The translations under genes and the position numbers were made by a program. From positions 1 to 64,000 of the forward strand of contig JBDTPN010000012.1 of assembly GCA_039932715.1 (NCBI GenBank): a DNA stretch of 64,000 nucleotides. Reading direction: 5' to 3'. Origin of the DNA: ZC4RG30 sp039932715. GTDB lineage: Bacteria > Pseudomonadota > Gammaproteobacteria > Steroidobacterales > Steroidobacteraceae. This document shows positions 44,155 through 53,569 of this stretch, piece by piece. Positions within the stretch are counted from its first letter, which is position 1; each line of letters begins with the position of its first letter. The notes under the pieces were generated by a model. The model was not told the origin of the DNA, searched no databases, and worked only from the letters and a program-made list of their open reading frames with translations.

Positions 44155-45114
44155 GTGCAGAACATCAGGCCGCAGGAGTCGCCAGGCAGGCCAGCATCTG
44201 TCGATTGGAAGTTGCCGAATGCGTCACGATCAACCGTGGTGGCAGGGCCACAGTGCTGGGACACCGGCCTATATCTTGCACATCTCGGACCCATTCGCCT
44301 GGTCAAGATGACTTGCGAGCGCGATTCGGTCCACCACCATACCGGCGCAACAAGTCCCGCGTCTCCCCAATATGCATTTCTTGTCCAGGCGCGCGGCATG
44401 GGGCAACTGCTTCACTACGGACACCAAGAGTTGCTGCACGAAGGGGATCTGGTGCTTTGCGATCTGGCATTGACACGCTCGTACCACGCCGAGGAACGGG
44501 CTGAGCTTGTGATGCTGCATGTGCCCGCGAACATCATGGAGGAGCATCTGCCTTCACCCGAGCCATTTTGCGGCCTGCGCCTTGGCGCTGCGCAGGGACT
44601 GGCACATCCGGTGACTTCACTGGTCCTCGACCTGTGCACGCGCCTGGATGACGGATTGCCCGTGGATTTCCAGGATCGGGTGGCCCGTCATCTGCTTGAC
44701 TTGATCGCGACCTGCTATGCCATCGCCTTCGACTCACTGGCGATGGGGGCCTCATCGATTCTCAGCGGCCGCTACGCGAAGACCAGGCTATTGATCGAAC
44801 AAAACCTGCGTGACCCCGACCTGAGTCCGTCATCCATTGCCGACCAGATAAAGGTCTCGTCACGGTACCTGAGGATGATTTTTGCCACGGGAAGCGAGAC
44901 GGCCTCGGCGTATATCCTGAGACGTCGTCTCGAGGAATGCGCGCGTCAATTGTCCGACCCTGCATGGCGCGGCCATTCCACTACAAAGATCGCTTTTGCC
45001 TGGGGCTTCAACAGCGCACCGCACTTTACGCGCAGTTTTCGCGGGCGCTACGGCGTCTCGCCGCGTCATTACCGACTGCTGCACCAGGGAAGTGAACTGC
45101 AGAAAAAGCGCTGA
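44155..45114 (+). CDS. AraC/XylS-family transcriptional regulator
   Basis: The protein has 319 residues from the GTG at 44155, which has GGGGG upstream; a GTG at 44131 is the alternative. The N-terminal cupin-like ligand domain (residues about 30-170) resembles AraC-binding-like domains of XylS relatives. The C-terminal two-helix-turn-helix DNA-binding region has SPSSIADQIKVSSRYLRMIF and FAWGFNSAPHFTRSFRGRYG. The gene is convergent with pobA. AraC-type regulators of pobA are known (PobC/PobR in Pseudomonas), so 4-hydroxybenzoate is a reasonable inducer (inference). Confidence 0.85.
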   Translation: MQNIRPQESPGRPASVDWKLPNASRSTVVAGPQCWDTGLYLAHLGPIRLVKMTCERDSVHHHTGATSPASPQYAFLVQARGMGQLLHYGHQELLHEGDLVLCDLALTRSYHAEERAELVMLHVPANIMEEHLPSPEPFCGLRLGAAQGLAHPVTSLVLDLCTRLDDGLPVDFQDRVARHLLDLIATCYAIAFDSLAMGASSILSGRYAKTRLLIEQNLRDPDLSPSSIADQIKVSSRYLRMIFATGSETASAYILRRRLEECARQLSDPAWRGHSTTKIAFAWGFNSAPHFTRSFRGRYGVSPRHYRLLHQGSELQKKR

Positions 45115-45185
45115 CCTGCACGCAATCCGGGCAAGCAAAGTTGCTGTGCGTCCGTGTGGACCCTACCCCCGGATAGCCCTGGTTT

Positions 45186-46352
45186 TCACAGCGGCAAGCC
45201 CACGTAATTCTCGGCAAGGCTGAGTTGCGCGGCTTTTGATTGCGCCACGTAGGCCAGTTCTGCCATCTGCATGCGTCGATCAAACTGGCCCGCGTCCGGA
45301 AAGCGGTGCATCAATGTCGTGAGCGACCACGAGAACCGTTCGGCCTTCCAGACGCGATCCAGCGCTCTGGCTGAATAGGCGTCTATGCCGTGTGTGTCAC
45401 GCTGGTTGAGGGCACGTGTCAGCGCGTCAGAAAGGTAGTGCACATCAGATGCGGCCAGGTTGAGTCCCTTGGCGCCAGTGGGCGGAACGATGTGCGCCGC
45501 ATCCCCCGCCAGAAACAGCGAACCATGGCGCATGGGCTCGGAAACGAAAGAGCGCAGCGGCGCAATGGACTTCTCGAGTGCGGGCCCACGGACGATATGC
45601 GCGCCGGCTTGCGGTCCCAGTCGCACTGCCAGCTCGTCCCAGAGACGATCATCCGGCCAATCCTCGACCTTTTCGGAAAGCGGCACCTGGATGTAATACC
45701 TGCTGCGCGTGGGTGAGCGCATCGAGGCCAGCGCAAAACCATGCGCATGGTTGGCATAGATCAGCTCGTGATTGCACGGTGGCACATCGGCCAGAATTCC
45801 CAGCCACCCGAACGGATAGACCTTTTCGAAATGTCGCCCCGATGCTGCAGGTATGGACTTGCGAGAGATGCCGTGGAAGCCATCGCAGCCTGCAATGTAT
45901 GTGGCGTCCAGACGATGGCTGGTGCCGGCATGCAGGAAAGTGACCCAGGGCGCACCTTCAAGGTCGTGCAGTTCAACATCCGTGGCCTCCCACAAGATCT
46001 CAAGGCCACGCGCCGGCGCTGCGTCGATCAGGTCCCTGGTCAGTTCCGTCTGGCCATACACCATCACCCGTTTTCCGGTCAGGGCATGGATATCGATGCG
46101 CACCAGGCGCTGGCCATCGGCAAGGTTGAAGCCGTCATGGGGAAGGCCTTCGGCAAGCATGCGTGCGCCCACCCCAATTCGCTCCAGGATGTCAGTGGTC
46201 ACCTGCTCCAGCACTCCGGCCCGGATGCGCGAGGACACACGCGCCTCGGTCTGGCGCTCCAGGATGACGACATCAATGCCGGCCTGGCGCAGCAAATGAC
46301 CGAGCATGAGCCCAGCCGGGCCTGCGCCAATGATTGCTACCTGGGTTTTCAT
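45186..46352 (-). CDS. pobA: 4-hydroxybenzoate 3-monooxygenase
   Basis: The protein has 388 residues from the ATG at 46352, the standard length. Flavoprotein aromatic hydroxylase: N-terminal FAD loop VAIIGAGPAGLMLGHLLRQAG, substrate-region RIRAGVLEQ, VYGQTELTRDL, the DG motif AGCDGFHGISR, and the FAD/ribityl motif LAGDAAHIVPPTGAKGLNLA. It converts 4-hydroxybenzoate to protocatechuate using NADPH and O2. It is transcribed away from the NTF2 gene group. No protocatechuate ring-cleavage genes are in this window. Confidence 0.93.
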   Translation of the reverse strand: MKTQVAIIGAGPAGLMLGHLLRQAGIDVVILERQTEARVSSRIRAGVLEQVTTDILERIGVGARMLAEGLPHDGFNLADGQRLVRIDIHALTGKRVMVYGQTELTRDLIDAAPARGLEILWEATDVELHDLEGAPWVTFLHAGTSHRLDATYIAGCDGFHGISRKSIPAASGRHFEKVYPFGWLGILADVPPCNHELIYANHAHGFALASMRSPTRSRYYIQVPLSEKVEDWPDDRLWDELAVRLGPQAGAHIVRGPALEKSIAPLRSFVSEPMRHGSLFLAGDAAHIVPPTGAKGLNLAASDVHYLSDALTRALNQRDTHGIDAYSARALDRVWKAERFSWSLTTLMHRFPDAGQFDRRMQMAELAYVAQSKAAQLSLAENYVGLPL

Positions 46353-46440
46353 GTTGTGAGTCGGAAGTGTAGTGGATTTACACCGCCGTCTCGAATAGCC
46401 TGACTGTATCCCGCTTGAACGGGCTGACATCGGGGGCTTG

Positions 46441-47211
46441 ATGACAATGACACGCCGTTTCGCGGCGCTGACCCTTTTGGGCAGCACCTTCCTGGCCTGC
46501 ACTTGCGCCATGGGCGGGGATCCCATTATCACTGACAGCAAGATCCTCAACGAGGAACGGCGACTGGCGATCCTGGAGACCAAACTGGCATCCCTGCAAC
46601 GCGAAGCCGCGTTGATCGAGGACCATCGCGCCATCGAACGCCTGCAACAGGCCTATGGCTACTACGTCAGTGAAGGCAAGGCGGCGCAGGCCGCTGCGTT
46701 GTTTTCGGATAGTCCCGCCGCCTCCATCGAATACGCCCAACAAGGCGTTTATCTGGGTCGCGCGCGCATCGAAGCGTTTCTCAAGGCCAGTGGCGCAAGA
46801 CTTCGGCCTGGCGAAATCCGCGAGACGCCCTTCATGCAGAGCGTCATTCATGTCGCGGCCGATGGCCGCACGGCCAAGGCGCGCTGGCGCTCACTGGTGA
46901 TGGGTGGCATGCACGGTGAGGACGGACGCTGGACCGAAGGTCCGTACGAGAATGAATACATCAAGGAAAATGGCCTCTGGAAGATAGCGAGGCTGCACTG
47001 GTACACCACGGTGGATGCCAGCTACGACAAGGGATGGCACCGCCAGCCCTACCCCGCCGCCGGCCCCGTGGCGGAACTGCCGCCGGACCTGCCGCCCTCC
47101 ATCGTCTACAAGCCGTATCCGAACTTCTTTCTCCCTCCGTATCACTACGCCAACCCGGTGACGGGTATGCCGGTGGCCTGGGATGACAATCAGGCCGGAG
47201 GTGTGCGATGA
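46441..47211 (+). CDS. Exported NTF2/SnoaL-like protein, one unit
   Basis: The protein has 256 residues from the ATG at 46441 (GGGGG upstream; TTG 46438 and ATG 46447 are alternatives). A lipoprotein-like or Sec signal is MTRRFAALTLLGSTFLACTC. One SnoaL-like unit covers residues 50-245, with YGYYVSEGKAAQAAALFSDS, EYAQQGVYLGRARIEAF, and YENEYIKENGLWKIARLHW, ending in LPPYHYANPVTG. The overlapping ATGA with the next gene indicates coupling. The family covers dehydratases, isomerases and ligand binders; the active-site residues cannot be assigned here. Confidence 0.8.
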   Translation: MTMTRRFAALTLLGSTFLACTCAMGGDPIITDSKILNEERRLAILETKLASLQREAALIEDHRAIERLQQAYGYYVSEGKAAQAAALFSDSPAASIEYAQQGVYLGRARIEAFLKASGARLRPGEIRETPFMQSVIHVAADGRTAKARWRSLVMGGMHGEDGRWTEGPYENEYIKENGLWKIARLHWYTTVDASYDKGWHRQPYPAAGPVAELPPDLPPSIVYKPYPNFFLPPYHYANPVTGMPVAWDDNQAGGVR

Positions 47212-48587
47212 ATCGCCTGGCTATCGTATGCCTGATGGCTGTTACGGGGATCGCATCAGCCCAGGCTCCTACCGCTGCACAGCGACCGCCGGCGGACCTG
47301 ACGCCGCGTCTTAACCGCGCTGCCGATCACATTGCGTCCATCAATGCCCAGGCCGATCGCGTTGCCGACTACGACACGCTGCGCAATCTGCAGGAAATCT
47401 ACGGTTTCTATTTCGACAAGGCATTGTGGGACCAGGTGGTCGACCTGTTCGCGGAAGACGCCACACTGGAAGTGGCGCAGCAGGGCCAATATGTGGGCAA
47501 GGCCAGCATCCGCAAATACTTTTACGGGCTCACCGGCGGCAAGCAGGGGCTTTCATACGGACAGCTCAACAACCAATACCAGCTCTCCCCCTTGATCACA
47601 CTGGGCGCCGATGGCCAGAGCGCGCACGCGCGCTGGCGTGCATTGATCCAGGACGGCCAGTTCAAGCAAAGCGCCAACTGGGGATCCGGCATCTACGAAA
47701 ACGAATATGTGAAACAGGACGGGGTATGGAAGATAAGCCGCCTGCACCTGTTCATCCATTTCTACGCGCCATACGAGGGCGGCTGGACGCGCACCACCCC
47801 CGCGCTCAATGCACGCTATGGCAAGTCTGCGGCGAAGCCTGACCGCCCCGCCAGCGTGAAATATGAGACCTGGCCGGCCAGCTACACCGCGCCGCTGCAT
47901 TTCGAAAGTCCTGCCCTGGCGGGCTATCGACTGGCGCCGGAGAACACTGCCAGCGCACCGCCGCCGGCCGCCGGCGCGACGCGCACGGTCACCGACCTCG
48001 AGGCGCAGGTGCGCGCGCTGGAACTCAAGCTGGAGCGGCTGCGTTCGGCGTCAGACGTGGAAAACCTTGAGAGCACCTATGGCTATTACGCCGACAAATC
48101 CATGCAGGATGCGATCTCGGCATTGTTCGCGCAGAACTCGACGCTCGAGATCCTGGGCCGCGGTGTGTTCATCGGACGCGACCGCGTGTACGAATACATG
48201 CGCCGCCTCGGGGCACCCACCAATGGAACGCTGTTCAATCACATGCAGCTGCAGCCAGTGGTCACCGTGTCTGCGGATGGCAATACCGCCAGTATCCGCG
48301 CCCGTCTGGTGGTGATGTTCGGCCAGCTCAATTCCAGTGCACAGCTTGCCGAAGGCACGTATGAAAACCGCTTCGTGAAGGAGAACGGTGTCTGGAAATA
48401 CCAGAGCCTGGCCGGGTTTCAGACGTTCTATACGGACTATGAACAGGGTTGGGGCAAGCACTCGTCGGCCATGCTGAGCTATTTTCCCGGCTATCCGCCG
48501 GATCTGCCGCAATCGGTAAAGTATTCGCCGTACCCGGAAGTCTTCGTGCCGCCCTTTCACTACCTCAATCCGGTCAGCGGCAAGTGA
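47208..48587 (+). CDS. Exported NTF2/SnoaL-like protein, two units
   Basis: The protein has 459 residues with a signal peptide (MNRLAIVCLMAVTGIASAQ). Unit 1 spans residues about 45-240 and unit 2 about 265-459. Both repeat the same plan: YGFYFDKALWDQVVDLFAED or YGYYADKSMQDAISALFAQN, then GVFIGRDRV-type, then YENEYVKQDGVWKISRLH or YENRFVKENGVWKYQSLA, and a C-terminal PPFHYLNPVSG-type tail. A short heptad-like helix links the units (DLEAQVRALELKLERL). Start and stop both overlap the neighbours by four bases. Two-unit tandem architecture is unusual for this family. Confidence 0.82.
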   Translation: MNRLAIVCLMAVTGIASAQAPTAAQRPPADLTPRLNRAADHIASINAQADRVADYDTLRNLQEIYGFYFDKALWDQVVDLFAEDATLEVAQQGQYVGKASIRKYFYGLTGGKQGLSYGQLNNQYQLSPLITLGADGQSAHARWRALIQDGQFKQSANWGSGIYENEYVKQDGVWKISRLHLFIHFYAPYEGGWTRTTPALNARYGKSAAKPDRPASVKYETWPASYTAPLHFESPALAGYRLAPENTASAPPPAAGATRTVTDLEAQVRALELKLERLRSASDVENLESTYGYYADKSMQDAISALFAQNSTLEILGRGVFIGRDRVYEYMRRLGAPTNGTLFNHMQLQPVVTVSADGNTASIRARLVVMFGQLNSSAQLAEGTYENRFVKENGVWKYQSLAGFQTFYTDYEQGWGKHSSAMLSYFPGYPPDLPQSVKYSPYPEVFVPPFHYLNPVSGK

Positions 48588-50596
48588 GGACCGGCTTGCG
48601 CGTCGTTGCAGCAACCATTGCACTTACCGGCGTGGCCCTGTTGACCGGAAGCTGCGCTTCGACTCCGCAGCAAGCCGACGCGGCGGACGCCGCGCTGGCA
48701 CAGCGCGTGGTGATGCTGGAACTGCGCAAGACGCGCGTTGAGGACGTTAACGCGATCAAGCGCCTGCAGCGTGCCTATGGCTATTACATCGATGAGGGGC
48801 GCTGGGATGAGGTCGCCGATTTGTTCGCCTCCAATGCTTCCATAGAGATCGGACTGGACGGTGTCTACCAGGGTCGGGAACATATTCGGGCCTACTACAA
48901 GGCGCTGGGTGGCGGACGCAATGGCCTGGCACCCGGACAACTCAACGAATACCTGCAGCTGATGCCGGTGATCACCGTGGGTATTGATGGCCACAGCGCC
49001 GAAGGCACCTGGCGCGCCGTGATCCTTGCCGGGCACAAGGGCAGGGATGCGTTTTGGGGCGAAGGCCCTTACGAAAACCAGTACGTAAAGGAGAACGGCG
49101 TCTGGAGGATCAGCCGCCTGCACTGGTTCCAGACCCTCTATGCTCCCTATGCGGGAGGCTGGGCAAACAACGCCGACGCCAATGACGCCCGTTTCGTCAC
49201 AGCCGCGCTCAAGCCCGACGCACCCACCACCATCAACTTCAAACACTGGCCTGGGGCATTTACCCCACCCTTTCACTTTCGGGGAAAATACCCGGGTTTC
49301 GAGCCCATTCCCGTTCCTGCACAAATTGCCCCGTTGACGCATCAGGCCATGACCTCACGAGTCGCACAGCTGGCGGCGGACGTGCAGCACCTGGCAGACC
49401 AGGACCAGATCGAGAACCTGCAGCGCATCTATGGCTTCTACATCGACAAGGGTCAGTGGAGCGATGCTGCGGCACTGTTTGCCCAGGATGCGCAGTTCGA
49501 GATTCAGGGTCGAGGTGTGTGGCAAGGCCCGGCGCGCATTCTGCAATACTTTCGCGCGGTGGGGCCCGAAGGGCTGCAACCCGGGCGCCTGTATGACCAC
49601 ATGCAGCTGCAGCCCATCACTCATGTCGCCGCCGACGGCAAGACCGCTCGCGGTCGCTGGCACCTGTTTGCGCAACTGGCACAGCATGGAAAGTTCGCCG
49701 AGTGGGAAACCGGCGTCTATGAAAATGAATACGTGAAGCAGAACGGGATCTGGAAAATCCACCGGCTGCATCTGTATCCCACCATGATCACCCCCTACGA
49801 GGATGGCTGGGGCAAGACATCGCTGTCGCGCTCGCAGTTCGAGCCAGACCTGAAACCTGACCTCGCATCACGCGTGCCCAGCCAGTTCGACCATGCCTTT
49901 GTCGCGCCCTATCACTACGACAATCCCGTGCGACATGCCTACATAGCCGCCAGGGCCATCAAGGGCACCTCCACTGAGCCCATCGATGCACAGCTGGCAC
50001 GTGTCGAACATCAGCTGTCGCTGGTCGAGGCGCGCGCGGAGATCGAGAACATCCAGACCGTTTATGGCTACTACCTGGCAACACTGCTATGGGATGACCT
50101 GGCTGCGCTGTTTGCAGACAACGGCACCATCGAGATTGCACAGCGCGGCGTTTACGTGGGGCGACCCGCGGTGCGCCGCAACCTCAACCTCTACGGGCAG
50201 GCCGGACTGGATGATGGCGTCCTGCACAACCACATGCAGTACCAGATGGTCATTAACGTGGCCGACGACGGGCAATCGGCAAAGCTGCGCTCACGTGCAC
50301 TGAGCATGATGGGCAATTTCAATCGCAGCTCCATGTGGATGGGCGGCGTATACGAGAATCAGTTCGTGAAAGTGAATGGACGCTGGATGTTCATCAAGGA
50401 CCAGCAGATCAATACCTACTTCGCGCCCTATGAGACAGGCTGGAAGGACCTGCCACAACGGCCAGCGCCCGGCATCACCGCCTCGAACCCGCCCGACCGG
50501 CCGCCGTCATTCCCCTTCGATTTATACCCGAAGAACTTCCTGCCGCCGTATCACTACGCGAATCCGGTTGTCACCCCGCAGGCCGCTTCGCCTTAG
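48584..50596 (+). CDS. Exported NTF2/SnoaL-like protein, three units
   Basis: The protein has 670 residues from the GTG at 48584, overlapping the previous stop (GTGA). A signal sequence ends in LLTGSCAS, possibly a lipoprotein site. Three units cover about 35-235, 255-455 and 475-670. Each has a YGYYIDEGRWDEVADLF-type helix, then I(E/G)-x-GVYxGR, then YENQYVKENGVWRISRLHWF, and a PPYHYANPV-type end. The frame overlaps the carotenoid oxygenase gene by 26 bases at the 3' ends. The group therefore encodes six units in the order one, two, three. The long upstream extension (from 48449) would overlap the previous gene and was rejected. Confidence 0.82.
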   Translation: MRTGLRVVAATIALTGVALLTGSCASTPQQADAADAALAQRVVMLELRKTRVEDVNAIKRLQRAYGYYIDEGRWDEVADLFASNASIEIGLDGVYQGREHIRAYYKALGGGRNGLAPGQLNEYLQLMPVITVGIDGHSAEGTWRAVILAGHKGRDAFWGEGPYENQYVKENGVWRISRLHWFQTLYAPYAGGWANNADANDARFVTAALKPDAPTTINFKHWPGAFTPPFHFRGKYPGFEPIPVPAQIAPLTHQAMTSRVAQLAADVQHLADQDQIENLQRIYGFYIDKGQWSDAAALFAQDAQFEIQGRGVWQGPARILQYFRAVGPEGLQPGRLYDHMQLQPITHVAADGKTARGRWHLFAQLAQHGKFAEWETGVYENEYVKQNGIWKIHRLHLYPTMITPYEDGWGKTSLSRSQFEPDLKPDLASRVPSQFDHAFVAPYHYDNPVRHAYIAARAIKGTSTEPIDAQLARVEHQLSLVEARAEIENIQTVYGYYLATLLWDDLAALFADNGTIEIAQRGVYVGRPAVRRNLNLYGQAGLDDGVLHNHMQYQMVINVADDGQSAKLRSRALSMMGNFNRSSMWMGGVYENQFVKVNGRWMFIKDQQINTYFAPYETGWKDLPQRPAPGITASNPPDRPPSFPFDLYPKNFLPPYHYANPVVTPQAASP

Positions 50597-52040
50597 CCAG
50601 CTGCGCTGCCGACACCCACCAGCCATGCACCTGCGGGCGCAGTGGCACTGGCAGGAACACCTTTGCCACCGCACCGGCACTGATGTTGTCCGCGTCGATG
50701 ACCCACAGTTCGCTGTCGTAGTCACCGTGCGCTTCCCGATCGACTACGGCCAGCAACCAGCCCTCATGGCCGGATTTCGCTGATGGGATGTGCACCGGCT
50801 CGTTGATGGCCATGCCCGGAGGCAGTCCCATCATGTCCACCCTTCCCGTCTGGGTTTCGACCCGCAGCAGGCAGGTGAACGCGGCACCCACCGGCCCTCC
50901 CGGCAGTGGCGGCCCGCCCTGCGGATTGACGCTGGGCAGCCAGCAAACGTTGTAGGCACGTCCCTGGTCGACATCGCGGATGCGCGGCAGATCCCCCGGC
51001 GGGCCCACCATGCTGACCGCAAAACTGTCGCCGGGCTTGCTCATGTCGAAGCTCCAGCGGGTCAATCCGCCCTGCAGCGATTGTTGATCCCGATCGATGC
51101 CACCAGCCTCGCGCATGAAAGGGAATGCATTGGTGTCGGTCAGGCACTGGTCCATGTGCACCACTTCGCCCTCGTCAAAGGCATTGGTCATGTGGAAAGC
51201 CGACACCCCCTTGGGCCCCTTGAACCAGCGCATCTGCTCAACAGTGCCGTAGCGCGGCATGATGCCCACCCAGCTCTCCAGATCCTGTTGATGCGCCCAG
51301 TGCGCGCCGCCAGCCTTGAGTCGCTCGAGGTCAGCGGTGGTGGGATAGATGGGGAAGACTGCGTATTTCTCGGTGATCACGAAGTCATGGATGGACGCGC
51401 AGTACGGCGCCTTGAACCATTGCTCGGATACCAGCTTGCCCTGTGCGTCGGCGATGCCATAGGCCACATCGGTGGTGCACAGGCCTCCGGCTTCATAGCC
51501 GTAGAAAAACATTTCGCCTGTGACCGGATCAATGCGTGCGTGCGCAGTCATGGTCTCGGAACGCAGCATGCCACCGAAATCAAATGAGCCAATGGTCTCC
51601 AGCGTGTGCGGATCCACCTGGTAGGGTCGCCCATCTTCCTTGGTCATCAACAACCTTCCGGCATGCCAGATGGGGGTGGTATTGGCCACGGTGCGATCCA
51701 GGCCATGCACCTCGGGCAGGTCGGTGAACGGATTACGGTAATTGCCGAACAGCGACTTTCCCGCCTTGCGTTCCGCCTCGTAGCGCGCGGTGCGCACGTA
51801 GCGGATGTCATAGGAAACCTTGCCGCCTTCAAACAGAAAACGCCTGACCATGCCGTCACCAGCCAGCGCAATCTCATCGGGGAAAAGCGGCGGATGCGCC
51901 GGATCCGGGACAGCAGCGAAAAAAGCGCCCTGCACCTCCGGCGGAATCGTCCCTTCCACTTTCAGGTCCGGAAGGCTGACTTCACGCTGCACCGGGCGAT
52001 TGAGCCCCGTGAAATGAACGGTGTTTGGATAACTGGCCAT
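50571..52040 (-). CDS. Carotenoid oxygenase / stilbene dioxygenase family protein
   Basis: The protein has 489 residues from the ATG at 52040. The seven-bladed propeller with four iron-binding histidines is complete: His167 (TAHARIDP), His218 (SIHDFVIT), His282 (AFHMTNAF) and His471 (QVHGWWV). It cleaves C=C bonds in carotenoids, or in lignin-derived stilbenes to benzaldehydes. Near pobA and an AraC regulator, a stilbene or lignostilbene role is attractive. It lies 19 bases after purA on the same strand, so read-through is possible. No signal peptide. Confidence 0.88.
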   Translation of the reverse strand: MASYPNTVHFTGLNRPVQREVSLPDLKVEGTIPPEVQGAFFAAVPDPAHPPLFPDEIALAGDGMVRRFLFEGGKVSYDIRYVRTARYEAERKAGKSLFGNYRNPFTDLPEVHGLDRTVANTTPIWHAGRLLMTKEDGRPYQVDPHTLETIGSFDFGGMLRSETMTAHARIDPVTGEMFFYGYEAGGLCTTDVAYGIADAQGKLVSEQWFKAPYCASIHDFVITEKYAVFPIYPTTADLERLKAGGAHWAHQQDLESWVGIMPRYGTVEQMRWFKGPKGVSAFHMTNAFDEGEVVHMDQCLTDTNAFPFMREAGGIDRDQQSLQGGLTRWSFDMSKPGDSFAVSMVGPPGDLPRIRDVDQGRAYNVCWLPSVNPQGGPPLPGGPVGAAFTCLLRVETQTGRVDMMGLPPGMAINEPVHIPSAKSGHEGWLLAVVDREAHGDYDSELWVIDADNISAGAVAKVFLPVPLRPQVHGWWVSAAQLAKAKRPAG

Positions 52041-52059
52041 GGCGATCCCCCGGCAACCT

Positions 52060-53352
52060 TCAGGCAAATGGATGTCGCAGCACGATAGTCTGTTCACGAT
52101 CCGGTCCGGTGGACACGATATCCACCGGCACGCCGGCCACTGCCTGCAGGCGCTCCAGGAAAGACTGGGCAGTGGCGGGCAGTTGGTCGTATTTTGTCAG
52201 TCCCACTGTGGACTCGCTCCAGCCGGGCAGTTCTTCATACACCGGCTCAACGGAGGCGAAGTCTTCGACCAGCATGGGCGGTTCTGACAACAGCTGGCCG
52301 CGCAGCCTGTAGCCAGTGCACAAGCGCACGGATTCCAGGCCGTCCAGCACATCGAGCTTGGTGACGCACAAACCGGACACACTGGAATGAATCACCGAGC
52401 GGCGCAGCGCCACGGCATCGAACCAGCCGCAGCGTCGCGCGCGCCCGGTGACCGATCCGAACTCATGGCCGACATCGGAAAGATGCTTGCCAATCGCGTC
52501 GAACAATTCCGTGGGGAACGGGCCCGCGCCGACCCGCGTTGCATAGGCCTTCACTATGCCCAGCACATAGTCGAAGCAGCGCGGCCCAAGGCCAGTGCCA
52601 GTGGAAGCGCCGCCTGCGGTGGTGTTGGATGAAGTCACATAGGGATAGGTGCCGTGATCCACGTCGAGCATTGCGCCCTGTGCACCTTCGAACAGCACAT
52701 TGGCGCCGCGCGCGCGCAACGCGGCCAGTTCATGGGTGACGTCGACCACCAGCGGCTTGACGTGCTCGCCCTGCGCCAGCAGCGCATCCAGCGTCTGCTG
52801 ATAATCCACCGGCGGCAGCTTGTAGAGTCCAGCCAGCATGAAATTGTGGAAGTCGAGCGAGTCGCGCAGCTTGGACGCCAGCTGCGCCGGGTCAAAAAGA
52901 TCTGCAACGCGCAAGGCGCGGCGCGCCACCTTGTCTTCATAGGCAGGTCCGATGCCACGACCGGTGGTGCCGATGGCATTGGCGCCGCGTGCCTGCTCAC
53001 GCGCCTTGTCCAATGCAATGTGCGACGGCAGAATCAAAGGGCAGTTGGGCGAAATGCGCAGCCGTTCGAACACCGGCACGCCCTTGTCGATCAGCACCTG
53101 GCTCTCGTTGAGCAGGGCTTGCATCGACACCACCACGCCGTTGCCGATGAAGCACATGGTATTGGCGCGCATGATTCCCGAAGGAATCAGCGACAGCACA
53201 TGCTTCTGCCCATCGATGACCAGCGTGTGGCCGGCGTTGTGGCCGCCCTGGAAGCGCGCAACTGCAGTTGCCCGCTCGGTGAGCAGGTCGACAACCTTGC
53301 CCTTGCCCTCATCGCCCCACTGCGTGCCGATGACAATGACGAATCGACCCAT
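52060..53352 (-). CDS. purA: Adenylosuccinate synthetase
   Basis: The protein has 430 residues from the ATG at 53352. It joins IMP and aspartate with GTP in AMP synthesis. Signatures are IGTQWGDEGKGKVVDLLTE with the catalytic Asp/Lys, QGGHNAGHTLV, GTTGRGIGPAYEDK, DVTHELAALRARGANVLFEG and GVPVDIVSTGPDREQTIV. It is downstream of hflC and a DUF2065 gene, the normal gammaproteobacterial order. Confidence 0.97.
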   Translation of the reverse strand: MGRFVIVIGTQWGDEGKGKVVDLLTERATAVARFQGGHNAGHTLVIDGQKHVLSLIPSGIMRANTMCFIGNGVVVSMQALLNESQVLIDKGVPVFERLRISPNCPLILPSHIALDKAREQARGANAIGTTGRGIGPAYEDKVARRALRVADLFDPAQLASKLRDSLDFHNFMLAGLYKLPPVDYQQTLDALLAQGEHVKPLVVDVTHELAALRARGANVLFEGAQGAMLDVDHGTYPYVTSSNTTAGGASTGTGLGPRCFDYVLGIVKAYATRVGAGPFPTELFDAIGKHLSDVGHEFGSVTGRARRCGWFDAVALRRSVIHSSVSGLCVTKLDVLDGLESVRLCTGYRLRGQLLSEPPMLVEDFASVEPVYEELPGWSESTVGLTKYDQLPATAQSFLERLQAVAGVPVDIVSTGPDREQTIVLRHPFA

Positions 53353-53371
53353 GATTGCCGCTACCCTGATC

Positions 53372-53569
53372 TCAGGACCGAACAAAAAACAACAGCACCA
53401 GTCCCACCAGCATGCTGACCAGGCCACCCACTCGCAGGTCGCGTTCGCTCAATGAAGCAAGCTGCGCGAATACACGCCGCGCACCGCCTGGATTGAGGAA
53501 AGGCAACAGCCCTTCCAGCACCATCAGTATCGACAGGCCGGCAAACAAGTCACCCCAGGCAAGATTCAA
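53372..53569 (-). CDS. DUF2065 membrane protein
   Basis: The protein has 65 residues with two hydrophobic segments (LFAGLSILMVLEGLLPFLNP and GGLVSMLVGLVLLFFVRS). This small YjeT-type protein normally sits between hflC and purA, exactly as here. Its function is unknown. It starts one base after the hflC stop. Confidence 0.85.
   Translation of the reverse strand: MNLAWGDLFAGLSILMVLEGLLPFLNPGGARRVFAQLASLSERDLRVGGLVSMLVGLVLLFFVRS

Noticed and set aside
46353..46634. N-terminal extension of pobA
   Set aside because: It runs antisense into the NTF2 gene and adds basic residues unlike PobA, whose normal N-terminus begins at 46352.
48449..48583. N-terminal extension of the three-unit NTF2 gene
   Set aside because: It overlaps the two-unit gene for 135 bases. 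The GTG at 48584 gives a signal sequence and a normal GTGA overlap.
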